26,097 bases of DNA from NCBI GenBank assembly GCA_040830565.1, contig JBFOMC010000101.1, positions 1 through 26,097 on the forward strand, in the 5' to 3' direction. The stretch comes from JAFMPW01 sp040830565 (GTDB lineage: Bacteria; Bacteroidota; Bacteroidia; Flavobacteriales; Flavobacteriaceae). The notes beneath the pieces were generated by a model that was given only the letters and a program-made list of their open reading frames with translations, made no database searches and had not been told where the DNA came from. Made by a program: the position numbers and the translations under genes. Shown here piece after piece: positions 15,365 through 25,500 of the stretch (the stretch's first letter is position 1; each line of letters begins with the position of its first letter).

Positions 15365-17191
15365 CTAATGATGAAGTTCTTCCTCTCCGTCCTTCATAGG
15401 TACAGTCTGAGGTACATAATCCTGCCCGGGAATGATATATTCTCCGTTATCATCTGTTTTGCTGTAATCATAGGCCCATCTGTAAACATGAGGTATTTCC
15501 CCATGCCAGTTGCCATGGAAATGTTCCTGGGGGGCAGTCCATTCCAGGGTATTCGCATTCCACGGATTCTGTGGTCCACGCTTTCCATAAAATATACTGC
15601 GTATAAAGTTGTAAGCAAATAACAACTGAGCGGCAGCGGTAATCAGGGCAAATACAGTCATGAGTACCTGAACATCGGTCAATTCATCAAACATCGGAAA
15701 GGCGGTATTCTCATAGTACCTTCTAGGCACTCCTGCCATACCTACAAAATGCATAGGGAAAAAGATACCATAGGAACCAACTGCCGTTATCCAAAAATGT
15801 ACATATCCCAAATTCTTATCCATCATTCTGCCCTGGAACATTTTGGGGAACCAATGATATACCCCTGCGAATAATCCGTAGAGCGCTGAGATACCCATTA
15901 CCAGGTGGAAGTGGGCTACAACGAAATAGGTGTCATGTACATTAATATCCAATGTACTGTCTCCAAGAATAATACCGGTTAGTCCTCCCGTGATAAAGGT
16001 AGAGACCATCCCTATAGAAAAGAGCATTCCTGCATTCAATTGCAGATTTCCTTTCCATAAGGTAGTGATCCAGTTAAAGGCTTTCACCGCAGAAGGTATA
16101 GCGATCAATAGGGTCGTAAATGTAAATACTGATCCTAAGAACGGGTTCATTCCTGAGATGAACATATGATGTCCCCAAACGATGGTAGACAAGAAAGCAA
16201 TGGCCAAAATAGAGGCAATCATAGCTCTGTATCCAAAAATAGGTTTACGTGCATTTACAGACATCACCTCTGATACCATTCCCATAGCGGGAAGGATTAC
16301 GATATATACTTCGGGGTGTCCCAGGAACCAAAAAAGGTGTTCGAACAGTACAGGTGACCCTCCCTGGTAGTGTAGCACCTCTCCTTGAATAAAAATATCT
16401 GAAAGGAAGAAAGAAGTTCCAAAACTTCTGTCCATAATAAGTAACAAAGCTGCCGACAAGAGAACCGGGAAAGAAATAACACCAATGACGGCTGTCACAA
16501 GAAATGCCCATATGGTTAAAGGTAACCTTGTCATAGACATTCCTTTGGTTCTAAGGTTTATTACGGTTACAATATAATTCAGGGAACCTAATAAGGATGA
16601 AGCTATAAATATTGCCATAGAAACCAGCCAAAGTGTCATCCCCATTCCGGACCCGGGTTGGGCCATTGGAAGGGCACTCAAGGGTGGGTATATGGTCCAA
16701 CCTGCAGCTGCAGGACCTGCTTCTACAAATAAGGAGATCACCATAATAACACTAGACAAGAAGAACATCCAATAAGAAAGCATGTTCAAAAAGCCCGATG
16801 CCATATCTCTGGCGCCACATTGTAATGGTATGAGCAAGTTACTGAAGGTACCACTCAGACCCGCTGTTAACACGAAGAATACCATTATGGTACCGTGTAT
16901 GGTTACTAATGCTAAATAAATATCAGCATCCATAACTCCGTCAGGAGCCCATTTACCCAACAAGGCTTCCATTACTGGAATTTCTTCCCCTGGCCAGGCC
17001 AGCTGCATTCTAAACAGCAGCGACATCGCTATACCAATGAAGCCCATGATCAAACCAGTAATCAAATACTGCTTTGAGATCATTTTATGATCCTGACTAA
17101 ATATATATTTAGTTATAAAGGTCTCCTTATGATGATGTCCGTGATCATCGTGCCCGTGATCATCTCCGTGTTCGTGTCCTGTTCCTGACAT
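15365..17191 (-). CDS. coxA: Cytochrome c oxidase subunit I (aa3 type)
   Basis: Catalytic subunit (608 residues, about 12 membrane helices) of the proton-pumping heme-copper oxidase that reduces O2 to water. Ligands and signatures seen: WFLGHPEVYIV with CuB His292, D-channel Glu294 and cross-linking Tyr296; CuB pair His341-His342 in WGHHMF; K-channel Lys in SAVKAFNW; heme a3 and heme a ligands His427 and His429 in VAHFHLVMG; and the low-spin heme His in TIHGTIMVFF. The retained Glu294 and Lys indicate the A1 subtype with both proton channels. The N-terminus (residues 5-22) is unusually His- and Asp-rich (HGDDHGHDDHGHHH). It is the last gene of the operon, 40 bases after coxB and followed by a terminator; no subunit III or IV gene follows. 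Confidence 0.98.
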   Translation of the reverse strand: MSGTGHEHGDDHGHDDHGHHHKETFITKYIFSQDHKMISKQYLITGLIMGFIGIAMSLLFRMQLAWPGEEIPVMEALLGKWAPDGVMDADIYLALVTIHGTIMVFFVLTAGLSGTFSNLLIPLQCGARDMASGFLNMLSYWMFFLSSVIMVISLFVEAGPAAAGWTIYPPLSALPMAQPGSGMGMTLWLVSMAIFIASSLLGSLNYIVTVINLRTKGMSMTRLPLTIWAFLVTAVIGVISFPVLLSAALLLIMDRSFGTSFFLSDIFIQGEVLHYQGGSPVLFEHLFWFLGHPEVYIVILPAMGMVSEVMSVNARKPIFGYRAMIASILAIAFLSTIVWGHHMFISGMNPFLGSVFTFTTLLIAIPSAVKAFNWITTLWKGNLQLNAGMLFSIGMVSTFITGGLTGIILGDSTLDINVHDTYFVVAHFHLVMGISALYGLFAGVYHWFPKMFQGRMMDKNLGYVHFWITAVGSYGIFFPMHFVGMAGVPRRYYENTAFPMFDELTDVQVLMTVFALITAAAQLLFAYNFIRSIFYGKRGPQNPWNANTLEWTAPQEHFHGNWHGEIPHVYRWAYDYSKTDDNGEYIIPGQDYVPQTVPMKDGEEELHH

Positions 17192-17231
17192 ATCAATAAT
17201 TTATTTTGTATTATAATTTTATTTATCGCCT

Positions 17232-18290
17232 CTATTGCATCGAGGCCATGGTCTGTTGGAAGGTTTGCTGTGTCTTCATCCATTCATTGAACTCTTCCTC
17301 GGTTTCTACAATGATCTTCATTTGCATATTGTAGTGCGATTTTCCACAGATCTTGTTGCAAAGCAAAACGTAATCATATTCCCAAGGGTCTGAATTTGGT
17401 TCTCCATTGGCCGCCCTTTCGGCTCTTATCTTGTTAGTTCGTTTTACCTTATCTATAACATCTGGGTTCTGTCTTATTTGTTCGGTTGTGATGGTAGGCG
17501 TAAATGAAAACTCGGTAGTCATACCTGGAACACAATTCATCTGCGCTCTAAAGTGAGGCATGTAAGCAGAGTGCAGCACGTCTTGCGAACGAAACTTGAA
17601 GTTCACTTTTCTGCCAACCGGAAGATGTAATTCTTTTACAATCACGTCGTCTGAAGCGTTGGGATCTGATTCATCCAAACCAAGCACATTGGCCCTATCA
17701 ATATCTATCATTCTGACGTTTGCGCCACCCAGGACATTATCTTCCCCTCCGTACCTGGCCGTCCAGTTAAATTGCTGGGCATACAGCTCAACGATCAACG
17801 GATCATCTTCATCATTAATATCCATAATATTGGTCCAGGAATACAATCCCCATAGTATTAGTCCGGCTAGTACGATTACCGGTATAATGGTCCATATAAA
17901 TTCCAGCCGGTCGTTATCTGCATAAAACAATGCTTTCTTTCCTTTTTCGCCTCGGTATTTGTAGGCAAAATAATGAAGTAAAGCCTGGGTAATGGTCTGT
18001 ACAAAGAAGATGATCACAAAGGATACCAGCATCAGATAATCATATTCTCCTCCATGGGCCGACGAAGCTTCTGGGAGCAGTACTTTTGTATACTTCCAGA
18101 AACTGAAGATGGTGATCCCGTAAATAAAGATCAAAAAAGCAAACATCAGGTAACCGTTATAACGGTTGTCTCTATCGCTTGCAACTTCGGCATATTCTGT
18201 CTTGAGTTGCGACAATTCAAAAATTTTGGTCATTTGCCAAATCGCAATTGCCACTAGAACTAAAACAGCTATGATCAATAATCCAGTCAT
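17232..18290 (-). CDS. coxB: Cytochrome c oxidase subunit II
   Basis: A 352-residue subunit II that accepts electrons at its periplasmic CuA centre and hands them to subunit I. There is an extra N-terminal membrane helix (LLIIAVLVLVAIAIW), then the two usual helices (around 50-70 and 85-105, and a further hydrophobic segment near 135-155), followed by the cupredoxin domain. CuA ligands are visible: His240 (LHSAYMPHF), Cys311, Cys315, His319 and Met322 (CNKICGKSHYNM). The residue normally Glu between the two Cys is Lys313. No cytochrome c domain is fused to the C-terminus, so this is aa3 and not caa3; electrons must come from the ActA/ActE hemes or a soluble cytochrome. It lies 30 bases after actF and 40 before coxA. 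Confidence 0.97.
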   Translation of the reverse strand: MTGLLIIAVLVLVAIAIWQMTKIFELSQLKTEYAEVASDRDNRYNGYLMFAFLIFIYGITIFSFWKYTKVLLPEASSAHGGEYDYLMLVSFVIIFFVQTITQALLHYFAYKYRGEKGKKALFYADNDRLEFIWTIIPVIVLAGLILWGLYSWTNIMDINDEDDPLIVELYAQQFNWTARYGGEDNVLGGANVRMIDIDRANVLGLDESDPNASDDVIVKELHLPVGRKVNFKFRSQDVLHSAYMPHFRAQMNCVPGMTTEFSFTPTITTEQIRQNPDVIDKVKRTNKIRAERAANGEPNSDPWEYDYVLLCNKICGKSHYNMQMKIIVETEEEFNEWMKTQQTFQQTMASMQ

Positions 18291-18320
18291 TGTATGAGCT
18301 AATATTATACTTTAAACTTA

Positions 18321-19625
18321 CTAATAATGAAATTGCCTACTTTCCTCAATATACGGATTGCGCTTGGGCTGTAATGGTGCTTTTGTCAAAGCCCTGAACA
18401 CCCAGAAAATAAACAACCCGGCAAAGAACAATATTCCTCCAATCTCCGGAATACCGATGTACCATTGGTCTCCAACCGTTGCCGGCATTATCATATTAAA
18501 CACATCTAAATAGTGGCCAGATAAAATGACTATTCCGGCCATAACCACGAACCAATTAACTCTTTTGTAGTCACTATTCATTAACAACAAGAGCGGGAAG
18601 ACAAAGTTCATTGCAACCATTCCAAAGAAGGGCAATTTGTAGTCTTCAATCCTGGTTACAAAATAGGTGACCTCTTCGGGAATGTTCGCATACCAAATAA
18701 GCATAAACTGTCCAAACCACAAGTAGGTCCAAAAAATACTAATCCCGAACATGAACTTAGCCAGATCATGAATATGAGAATCGTTTACGTCTGGCAAATA
18801 TCCTTTAGATTTCAAATAAATACTCACCATTGCAATTACCGTAATACCAGACACAAACATGCTGGCAAACACATACCATCCAAAGAGCGTACTGAACCAA
18901 TGTGGGTCAACACTCATGATCCAATCCCATGACATAATAGATTCTGAAACCAGGTAGAATACCAAAAACGCTGCTGATATTCTAAAATTCTTTTTAAAGT
19001 TGCTGTTGTCATCAGCCTCATCTTGAGCTAAAGAAAATTTTCTTGAATACTCCCTGTAAGCTATCCACCCGCCTAGAAATATGGCGGCTCTGATCAAAAA
19101 GAAGGTAGGATCAAGATAGCCAGACTTGTTTTGCAATAATTCATCATGGGCAACAACTTCGGCATCCATCCATGGGAACATATGATTCATGTGCAGGACA
19201 GAAAGTACCAGAATGACAAATACAATAATACCTCCGGGAACTAAATAGGCCGTTATTCCTTCCATTACTCTAAACAGCAAGGGCGACCATCCTGCCTGGG
19301 AAGCTCTTTGTACCCCGTAAAAAGCCAATACGCCTAAGGCGATCATAAAGAAAAAGAAGGCCGCAACGTATAAGGCAGACCAGGGTCTATTTTGCAACTG
19401 GTGTAAGACGTGCTCATAATGTTCCGTACCGTGAGCAGCCTCAGCTCCATGCCCCTCAGCTTCTGCCCCATGAGCATCTCCATGACCACCGGCCTGAGCC
19501 TCCACTATGGCTTTTGCATCTTCAACCGTAGAGGGTGCTGATACAAATCCTATCCCCAAACCAATGATACCCAGGGCCATTAGTACAATGGATCCTATTT
19601 TAAGTCTGTTAGAAAATGTGTACAT
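18321..19625 (-). CDS. actF: Alternative complex III subunit ActF (quinol:cytochrome c oxidoreductase membrane subunit)
   Basis: A 434-residue integral membrane protein of about ten helices, related to ActC/NrfD but shorter, forming the second membrane bundle of alternative complex III. Residues 11-30 are the first helix; residues 48-75 form a His- and Ala-rich loop (GGHGDAHGAEAEGHGAE) before the second helix. Helices with WIMSVDPHWFSTLFGWY and SIFWTYLWFGQFMLIWYANIPEE are typical of the family, as is the closing FWVFRALTKAPLQPKRNPYIEES. By family knowledge it partners ActC; in ActF the quinone site may be vestigial. It is 15 bases after actE and 30 before coxB, in the same operon. Confidence 0.93.
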   Translation of the reverse strand: MYTFSNRLKIGSIVLMALGIIGLGIGFVSAPSTVEDAKAIVEAQAGGHGDAHGAEAEGHGAEAAHGTEHYEHVLHQLQNRPWSALYVAAFFFFMIALGVLAFYGVQRASQAGWSPLLFRVMEGITAYLVPGGIIVFVILVLSVLHMNHMFPWMDAEVVAHDELLQNKSGYLDPTFFLIRAAIFLGGWIAYREYSRKFSLAQDEADDNSNFKKNFRISAAFLVFYLVSESIMSWDWIMSVDPHWFSTLFGWYVFASMFVSGITVIAMVSIYLKSKGYLPDVNDSHIHDLAKFMFGISIFWTYLWFGQFMLIWYANIPEEVTYFVTRIEDYKLPFFGMVAMNFVFPLLLLMNSDYKRVNWFVVMAGIVILSGHYLDVFNMIMPATVGDQWYIGIPEIGGILFFAGLFIFWVFRALTKAPLQPKRNPYIEESRQFHY

Positions 19626-19640
19626 ATTTAAGTCTATGTA

Positions 19641-20201
19641 TTATTTTGATAAATCCTGCTTCAATTTCATGACGTATTCTGCCACCTGCCAACGTTCTTC
19701 ATAGTCCAATTGTCCGGCATAGGACCCCATGGAATTGATTCCGTAATAGATGACATGGTAGGTGGTCCCAATATTGATATTCCTTCCTGCATCATCATAG
19801 CTGGGCACGCCCAATATTTTTTCTCGCTTCACTAAATTCCCCTGACCATCTCCTTTGGCTCCATGACAAATGGCACAATAAATATCGTACAACTCTTTGC
19901 CTTTCGCCAGGTTAGCTTCCATATTCAAAGAATCTAACGGACTTACTTGTAGTCTGGAAGAATCTTTGCCTACCAGATCATTTGGAATATTATAGGGCAT
20001 AACACCTCTTGGGATGGTATTTTCTGCCGGCTGTAAAGCTGCCATGCTATAAGGTAGAAAATCTGCCTTGGCATAGGTTTCATAACCAACAGCTTCATAC
20101 ATCTGAGGGAAATACTGATAATTTGGTTCCGTGTCGGACTTGCAGGAAGCAAGCAGTACAACCAAACCAAATACAATTCCTATTTTGACTAATTTGTTCA
20201 T
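19641..20201 (-). CDS. actE: Alternative complex III subunit ActE, monoheme cytochrome c lipoprotein
   Basis: A 186-residue lipoprotein (signal ending LLASC with Cys20) carrying one c-type heme: CAICH at 109-113 gives two thioether Cys and the proximal His113, and Met158 in INSMGSY is the likely distal ligand. GAKGDGQG after the heme motif and the C-terminal WQVAEYVMKLKQDL helix are class I cytochrome c features. In alternative complex III this subunit sits on the periplasmic face and takes part in delivering electrons toward the oxidase. It lies 9 bases after actD and 15 before actF. Confidence 0.95.
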   Translation of the reverse strand: MNKLVKIGIVFGLVVLLASCKSDTEPNYQYFPQMYEAVGYETYAKADFLPYSMAALQPAENTIPRGVMPYNIPNDLVGKDSSRLQVSPLDSLNMEANLAKGKELYDIYCAICHGAKGDGQGNLVKREKILGVPSYDDAGRNINIGTTYHVIYYGINSMGSYAGQLDYEERWQVAEYVMKLKQDLSK

Positions 20202-20210
20202 AGTATATTC

Positions 20211-20735
20211 CTACTTTTCAGTAATATTTATTTCTACTGCACCTGTATCTGCCAATAGTTCCTTCAGAGCAGATTCATTATCATGGATTCCAATCTCCAT
20301 CACAAAATGATCGTCTGTGGTTCTGACGTCAGGATTTTCGGCCTTTTTAAATGGCCATAATTTACTTCTGAGGTAGAAGGTTATCACCATTAAGTGAGCA
20401 GCAAAGAATACTGTCATCTCGAACATGACAGGTACAAAAGCCGGCATGTTCTCTATATAGCTAAAACTGGGCTTACCCCCAATATCCTGAGGCCAATCCT
20501 GAATCATCATATAATTCATCATAACTATGGCAACTGTAAGTCCGAGACATCCATACATAAAGGAAGTGATCGCAATTCTGGTTGGTGCCAATCCCATGGC
20601 TTTATCCAAGCCGTGAACGGGAAATGGGCAATATACTTCTTCAATGTGATGTTTGGCTGCTTTTACCTTCTTAACGGCATGCATGAGTACATCATCGTCG
20701 TCATAATAAGCTTGTATAACCTTAGTAGAAGCCAT
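20211..20735 (-). CDS. actD: Alternative complex III subunit ActD (DUF3341)
   Basis: A 174-residue DUF3341 protein with two membrane helices (about 58-80, SFMYGCLGLTVAIVMM, and 103-125, VMFEMTVFFAAHLMVITFY) and an N-terminal cytoplasmic domain with the family's YCPFPVHGLDKAMGL motif. It is a small accessory subunit packed against the membrane core of alternative complex III; no cofactor is known or seen. Only 3 bases separate it from actC and 9 from actE, consistent with tight co-translation. Confidence 0.95.
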   Translation of the reverse strand: MASTKVIQAYYDDDDVLMHAVKKVKAAKHHIEEVYCPFPVHGLDKAMGLAPTRIAITSFMYGCLGLTVAIVMMNYMMIQDWPQDIGGKPSFSYIENMPAFVPVMFEMTVFFAAHLMVITFYLRSKLWPFKKAENPDVRTTDDHFVMEIGIHDNESALKELLADTGAVEINITEK

Positions 20736-20738
20736 ATG

Positions 20739-22466
20739 TTAGTTATTATTTTTTAATCTGTTTGCCTGTCCTGCCCAATCATCTCTCTGCGCCCTTCCCG
20801 GGAAAGAGCCTGTAATGCTGTCTAACAGATCGTATTCCTTTTCTGTCATCCTACCCACCTGGGCAAAGGTGAATATCCCTATCTGATTTAACGTTTGCTC
20901 CATTTGAGGGCCAATTCCTTTAACCCGTTTAAGATCATCGGCAGTTTCCTTAGTTGCATCAAAGGAACCTATAGTATCCAGAAGGGAGGTAACTTTTTCA
21001 TCGTCATTGGATATTGGTTTGGGCGCCTCTTCCTCCACAGTTTCTGCAATTTTGGGCGCACCGCCTATTTTATAAAGCGGTTGCCCGGCGTCTCGTAATT
21101 TTTTATAACGTTCTCCTGAAGATTTCAAGATAGATTTTACTTCAGCTTGTGCGATAACCGGGAAAGTTCTCGCATACAATAGGAAAAGGACAAAGAAGAA
21201 TCCTATGGTTCCAATGAAAATCCCAATATCTACAAAGGTTGGTGAGAACATGGTCCATGAAGAAGGTAAATAATCTCTGTGGAGCGAGGTAACGATGATC
21301 ACAAATCTCTCGAACCACATCCCAACGTTCACCACAATAGAAATAATGAAGGAAACCACAATACTGGTCCTGATCTTTTTAAACCACATGATTTGTGGAG
21401 AAACCACGTTACAGGTCATCATTAATAGATAAGACCACCAGTAAGGACCTGTTGCTCTATTTAAAAAGGCGTACTGCTCATACTCTACTCCAGAATACCA
21501 AGCGATAAACAACTCGGTAATGTACGCACAACCCACGATAGAACCTGTGATCATGATAATGATATTCATCAGCTCTATGTGCTGTACAGTAATATAGGCC
21601 TCCAGATTACAAACCTTTCTCATGATGATCAGGAGGGTTTGCACCATCGCGAAACCTGAAAAGATCGCTCCTGCAACGAAGTAAGGAGGGAATATGGTTG
21701 TATGCCATCCGGGAATCACCGAAGTAGCAAAGTCAAAAGATACAATTGTATGTACGGACAGTACCAAGGGTGTTGCCAAACCAGCAAGAACCAAGGAAAC
21801 TTCCTCAAAACGCTGCCAATCTTTGGCACGGCCACTCCAACCGAAGCTCACCAGGCTATATATTTTCTTTTGGAAGGGTTTAACCGCACGATCCCTGATC
21901 ATCGCAAAATCTGGCAGTAAGCCTGTCCACCAGAAAACCAAAGAAACGGATAGATAGGTTGAAATTGCAAATACATCCCATAGCAGAGGTGAATTAAAGT
22001 TCACCCATAACGATCCGAACTGGTTAGGTATAGGAAGCACCCAATACCCTAACCAAGGTCTTCCCATGTGAATAATAGGGAAAAGACCCGCCTGAATTAC
22101 GGAGAATATTGTCATGGCTTCTGCAGAACGGTTGATTGCCATTCTCCATTTTTGTCTGAATAATAATAATACTGCCGAAATTAAGGTTCCGGCATGACCA
22201 ATACCTACCCACCAAACAAAGTTTGTAATATCCCAGGCCCAACCTACAGTTTTGTTAAGTCCCCAGGTACCAATACCTGTAGAAATGGTATATACAATAC
22301 AACCTACTCCCCAAAGAAATGCAACCAGAGCAATGGAAAAAACAATCCACCATTGCCTATTGGCTCTTCCTTCTACCGGTGCTGCAATATCTACAGAAAC
22401 GTCGTGGTAGCCTTTATCTCCAAGGACTAAGGGTTTACGTATTGGTGCTTCGTAATGCGACGCCAT
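20739..22466 (-). CDS. actC: Alternative complex III subunit ActC (NrfD/PsrC family) with C-terminal helix-hairpin-helix domain
   Basis: The 575-residue main membrane subunit, which holds the quinol-oxidising site. Residues about 40-455 are the NrfD-like multi-helix core (WWIVFSIALVAFLWGVG, GIGHAGTLISAVLLLFRQKWR, and VSPQIMWFKKIRTS among its helices). A charged, Pro-rich linker (about 460-509) leads to residues 510-575, a helix-hairpin-helix domain (LKRVKGIGPQMEQTLNQIGI, then FPGRAQRDDWAGQA) like the one found at the C-terminus of some NuoE and ribosomal L21 proteins. This tail is not part of the core NrfD fold and its role here is unknown. The gene lies 34 bases after actB and 3 before actD. 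Confidence 0.95.
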   Translation of the reverse strand: MASHYEAPIRKPLVLGDKGYHDVSVDIAAPVEGRANRQWWIVFSIALVAFLWGVGCIVYTISTGIGTWGLNKTVGWAWDITNFVWWVGIGHAGTLISAVLLLFRQKWRMAINRSAEAMTIFSVIQAGLFPIIHMGRPWLGYWVLPIPNQFGSLWVNFNSPLLWDVFAISTYLSVSLVFWWTGLLPDFAMIRDRAVKPFQKKIYSLVSFGWSGRAKDWQRFEEVSLVLAGLATPLVLSVHTIVSFDFATSVIPGWHTTIFPPYFVAGAIFSGFAMVQTLLIIMRKVCNLEAYITVQHIELMNIIIMITGSIVGCAYITELFIAWYSGVEYEQYAFLNRATGPYWWSYLLMMTCNVVSPQIMWFKKIRTSIVVSFIISIVVNVGMWFERFVIIVTSLHRDYLPSSWTMFSPTFVDIGIFIGTIGFFFVLFLLYARTFPVIAQAEVKSILKSSGERYKKLRDAGQPLYKIGGAPKIAETVEEEAPKPISNDDEKVTSLLDTIGSFDATKETADDLKRVKGIGPQMEQTLNQIGIFTFAQVGRMTEKEYDLLDSITGSFPGRAQRDDWAGQANRLKNNN

Positions 22467-22500
22467 AAAATTATATTATTGTTACGTTCTCTTTCTTTAA

Positions 22501-25500
22501 TTATGCTTCGTCTGTGTTTCTCACTTTTACATGATAGAACACATTTGGTTTGGTGCCCACGCTTTCGAGTAGGTGATACATTCTGTTGCTTTCCGCTAGT
22601 TCAGCTACTTTACTCTCACTATCATTAACATCGCCAAACACTATCGCTCCACTGCTACAAGCATTGGAACAGGCGGTTTGAAATTCGCCATCTTTGATCT
22701 CTCGACCTTCCCTTTTTGCATCCAAAATGGTCTTTTGGGTCATTTGAATACACATAGAGCATTTTTCCATCACCCCACGGGAACGTACATTAACATCCGG
22801 GTTAATAACCATTTTACCCAGATCATTGTTCATGTTATAATCGAACTCATCATTATTATTGTACAAGAACCAGTTGAACCTTCTAACCTTATAAGGACAG
22901 TTATTGGCGCAATAACGTGTACCAACACATCTGTTATAAGCCATCTGGTTTTGCCCCTGCCTTCCGTGAGAAGTGGCTGCCACCGGACAAACCGTTTCAC
23001 AAGGTGCATGATTACAATGTTGGCACATCACAGGCTGAAAGGCCACTTGCGGGTTAGTTGCAGGATCTTCCATTTGCTCGAAACCTGATTTGGATTCAAA
23101 GGCTCCTGAGAATTCATCTTTTTTGGTATCGTCTTGTTCAAAGGTGTCTTCGGAAGAATAGTATCTATCTATCCTCAACCAATGCATATCTCTGGACTTT
23201 CTGACCTCTTCCTTACCAACCACAGGTACGTTATTCTCTGCGGTACAAGCTATTACGCAAGCGCCACAACCCGTACATGCATTAAGATCTATAGACATAT
23301 TAAAGTGGTGCCCAATTGATCTATCAAAGCTATCCCAAAGGTCTACTGTAGTCGCGGGAACTTCTTGGTGATCAAGGGATACCTGGGGTACGTGGTTCCA
23401 CTCAGCATGGTCCTTAGTATTGAATATCTCAAGGGTGGTCTCCTTAATAATATCTCCCCTACCCATTAGCGTATTGTGCAATTGAATGCAAGCAAACTCA
23501 TGACTACCAGGGGCCTTTTCAATGGTAGCGGCTTGAACATTAGCAAAGTTCTGGTATAATTTGAAGGCATTAACTCCGACCTTCATCTCCTCTTTCAAAC
23601 CAACTTCTTTACCATAGCCGAATGACAGTCCTAGAGTACCTTCAGCCTGTCCGGGCTGAATTAGTACAGGGACATTATTCAGACTAACACCGTTTACCGT
23701 AATGTTAGCATAGCTTCCGTCTAAACCTCCGTTGGCCACGTGCCAATTTTCCAAGCCAAGCATATTAGCATCTGCCTTAGAAACGGTCACATAATTATCC
23801 CAAGAGACCCTGCTAATGGGATCTGGGAATTCTTGAAGCCAAGGGTTGCTGGCCTGTTGCCCATCTCCCATACCCACTTTGGAGTAGAGCACTAATTCCA
23901 TGCCTTCATTGTCAGAAGACGCCAAGCCACTCACCGCAGATGCTATGGGCAGCACATTGGCCTCCCCACCATCTTCCATAGCTGTAGCATCCTCTTTATC
24001 CGTTTCTAGCTGGGCAGCAGCTATAGGATCTGCATTTCCAGACGTATCACTCATGACATCATTCATTGGAACAAAAACACCATCGTGTAGGGCTTTATCC
24101 CAATTTCCACCGTCAAGGATGGAAGTATTCCAGGTTTCTTTTATGTAGTCGTAGTAGCTCTTATCACTACCCATCCAATTTAACAAAGAGCTCTGGAATT
24201 GTCTTGTATCAAACAACTCTTTTATGGTAGGCTGCATTAGACTATAATGACCTTTCTGCAGTTGAGCATCACCCCAAGATTCCAGGTAGTGATTAGAGGC
24301 TGCGGTGTAGTTTGAAACCGCAGTAGTTTCATTCCAGTTCGTAGAGAAGGTAATAGAAAGATCTACTTGTTCTAAACCTTCCTGAAAGCCTGCTGCATCT
24401 GCCAGGGTATACATTGGATTCACTCCGTCCATTATAAGAGCGCCAACCTTCCCTGCTTTCATATCTTCAATGAGCTGGCTTACAGCCGCGGTATTTCCCT
24501 TGCGCACATATTTTGGAGAAGCCGTGTCTATGGCTTTACTCCCCAGCATTTCATTAATTGACAAGGCAACCGCTTGTGCATTTGGATCTTCAAGACCTGT
24601 AACGACGACAGCCGCACTCTTATTCTTAGCTATTTCCCTAACTATAGCATCCAACGCTCTTTCTACAGCTTCATCAAGATCTCCTCCAATTGAGGTTCCG
24701 TTAAGCTTACTGTATAACTTGGCCAAGGCAACTTTTTGCTTACTTGGAGCAAGTGGTATTCTTTTATCTGCATTAGCTCCGGTAAGTGACATATTAGCCT
24801 CTAACTGGTAATGCTTAGACATTTTTCCGTTTTTGGGTACTCGGCCTTTAGCATAGCCGCTGTCAAAACCACCACCTTGCCAGTCGCCCAGAAAATCTGC
24901 TCCAAAAGAAACGATCACCTCTGCCTTTCCAAAATCATAGCTCGGAAGCGCTCTTTCTCCATATCTTGCTTCAAAGGCTGAGAGTGCAGCGTCTTCACTA
25001 ATCGCATCGTAAGTAATGTGGCTTACGTTGCCAAAAGCATCAGTGAACTCGGATATCAACCTATCAGTCGAAGGACTTGCATAGGTCTGAGTTAATAGAG
25101 CTATTTGTTTGCCTGAATTTCGAAGTGTCCCTAACTTGGCCTTGGCAGCCGCATCAAGGGCAGACCATTCTACCGGCTCTCCTTCCTGCAAAGGACCTTG
25201 AATTCTGGTACTGTCATATAAGGAAAGAACTGAGGCCTGGACTCTGGCGTTAGCCGCTCCTCCTACCTTAGCATCTGTATTATTTTCAACTTTTATGGGT
25301 CTTCCTTCTCGAGTTTTGATAAGCACACTTGCAAAATCAAAACCATCGGCAATAGTAGTAGCGTAATAGTTGGCAACCCCGGGAATGATGCTTTCTGGTT
25401 TTACCACATAAGGGATAGATTTACGCACAGGACCCTCACAGGCGGCGAGCGAGGCGGCGGCAGTACTGAACCCTACGTACTTGAGGAAGTCCCTTCTATT

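Noticed and set aside
17130..17185. Short tandem repeats with GTGATCAT units as a DNA repeat or CRISPR-like feature
   Set aside because: They encode the His/Asp-rich N-terminus of CoxA and reflect codon use, not an array.
22678..23088. 136-codon plus-strand open frame inside actB
   Set aside because: It is the complement of the Cys-rich iron-sulfur region of ActB and shows no independent coding signal.
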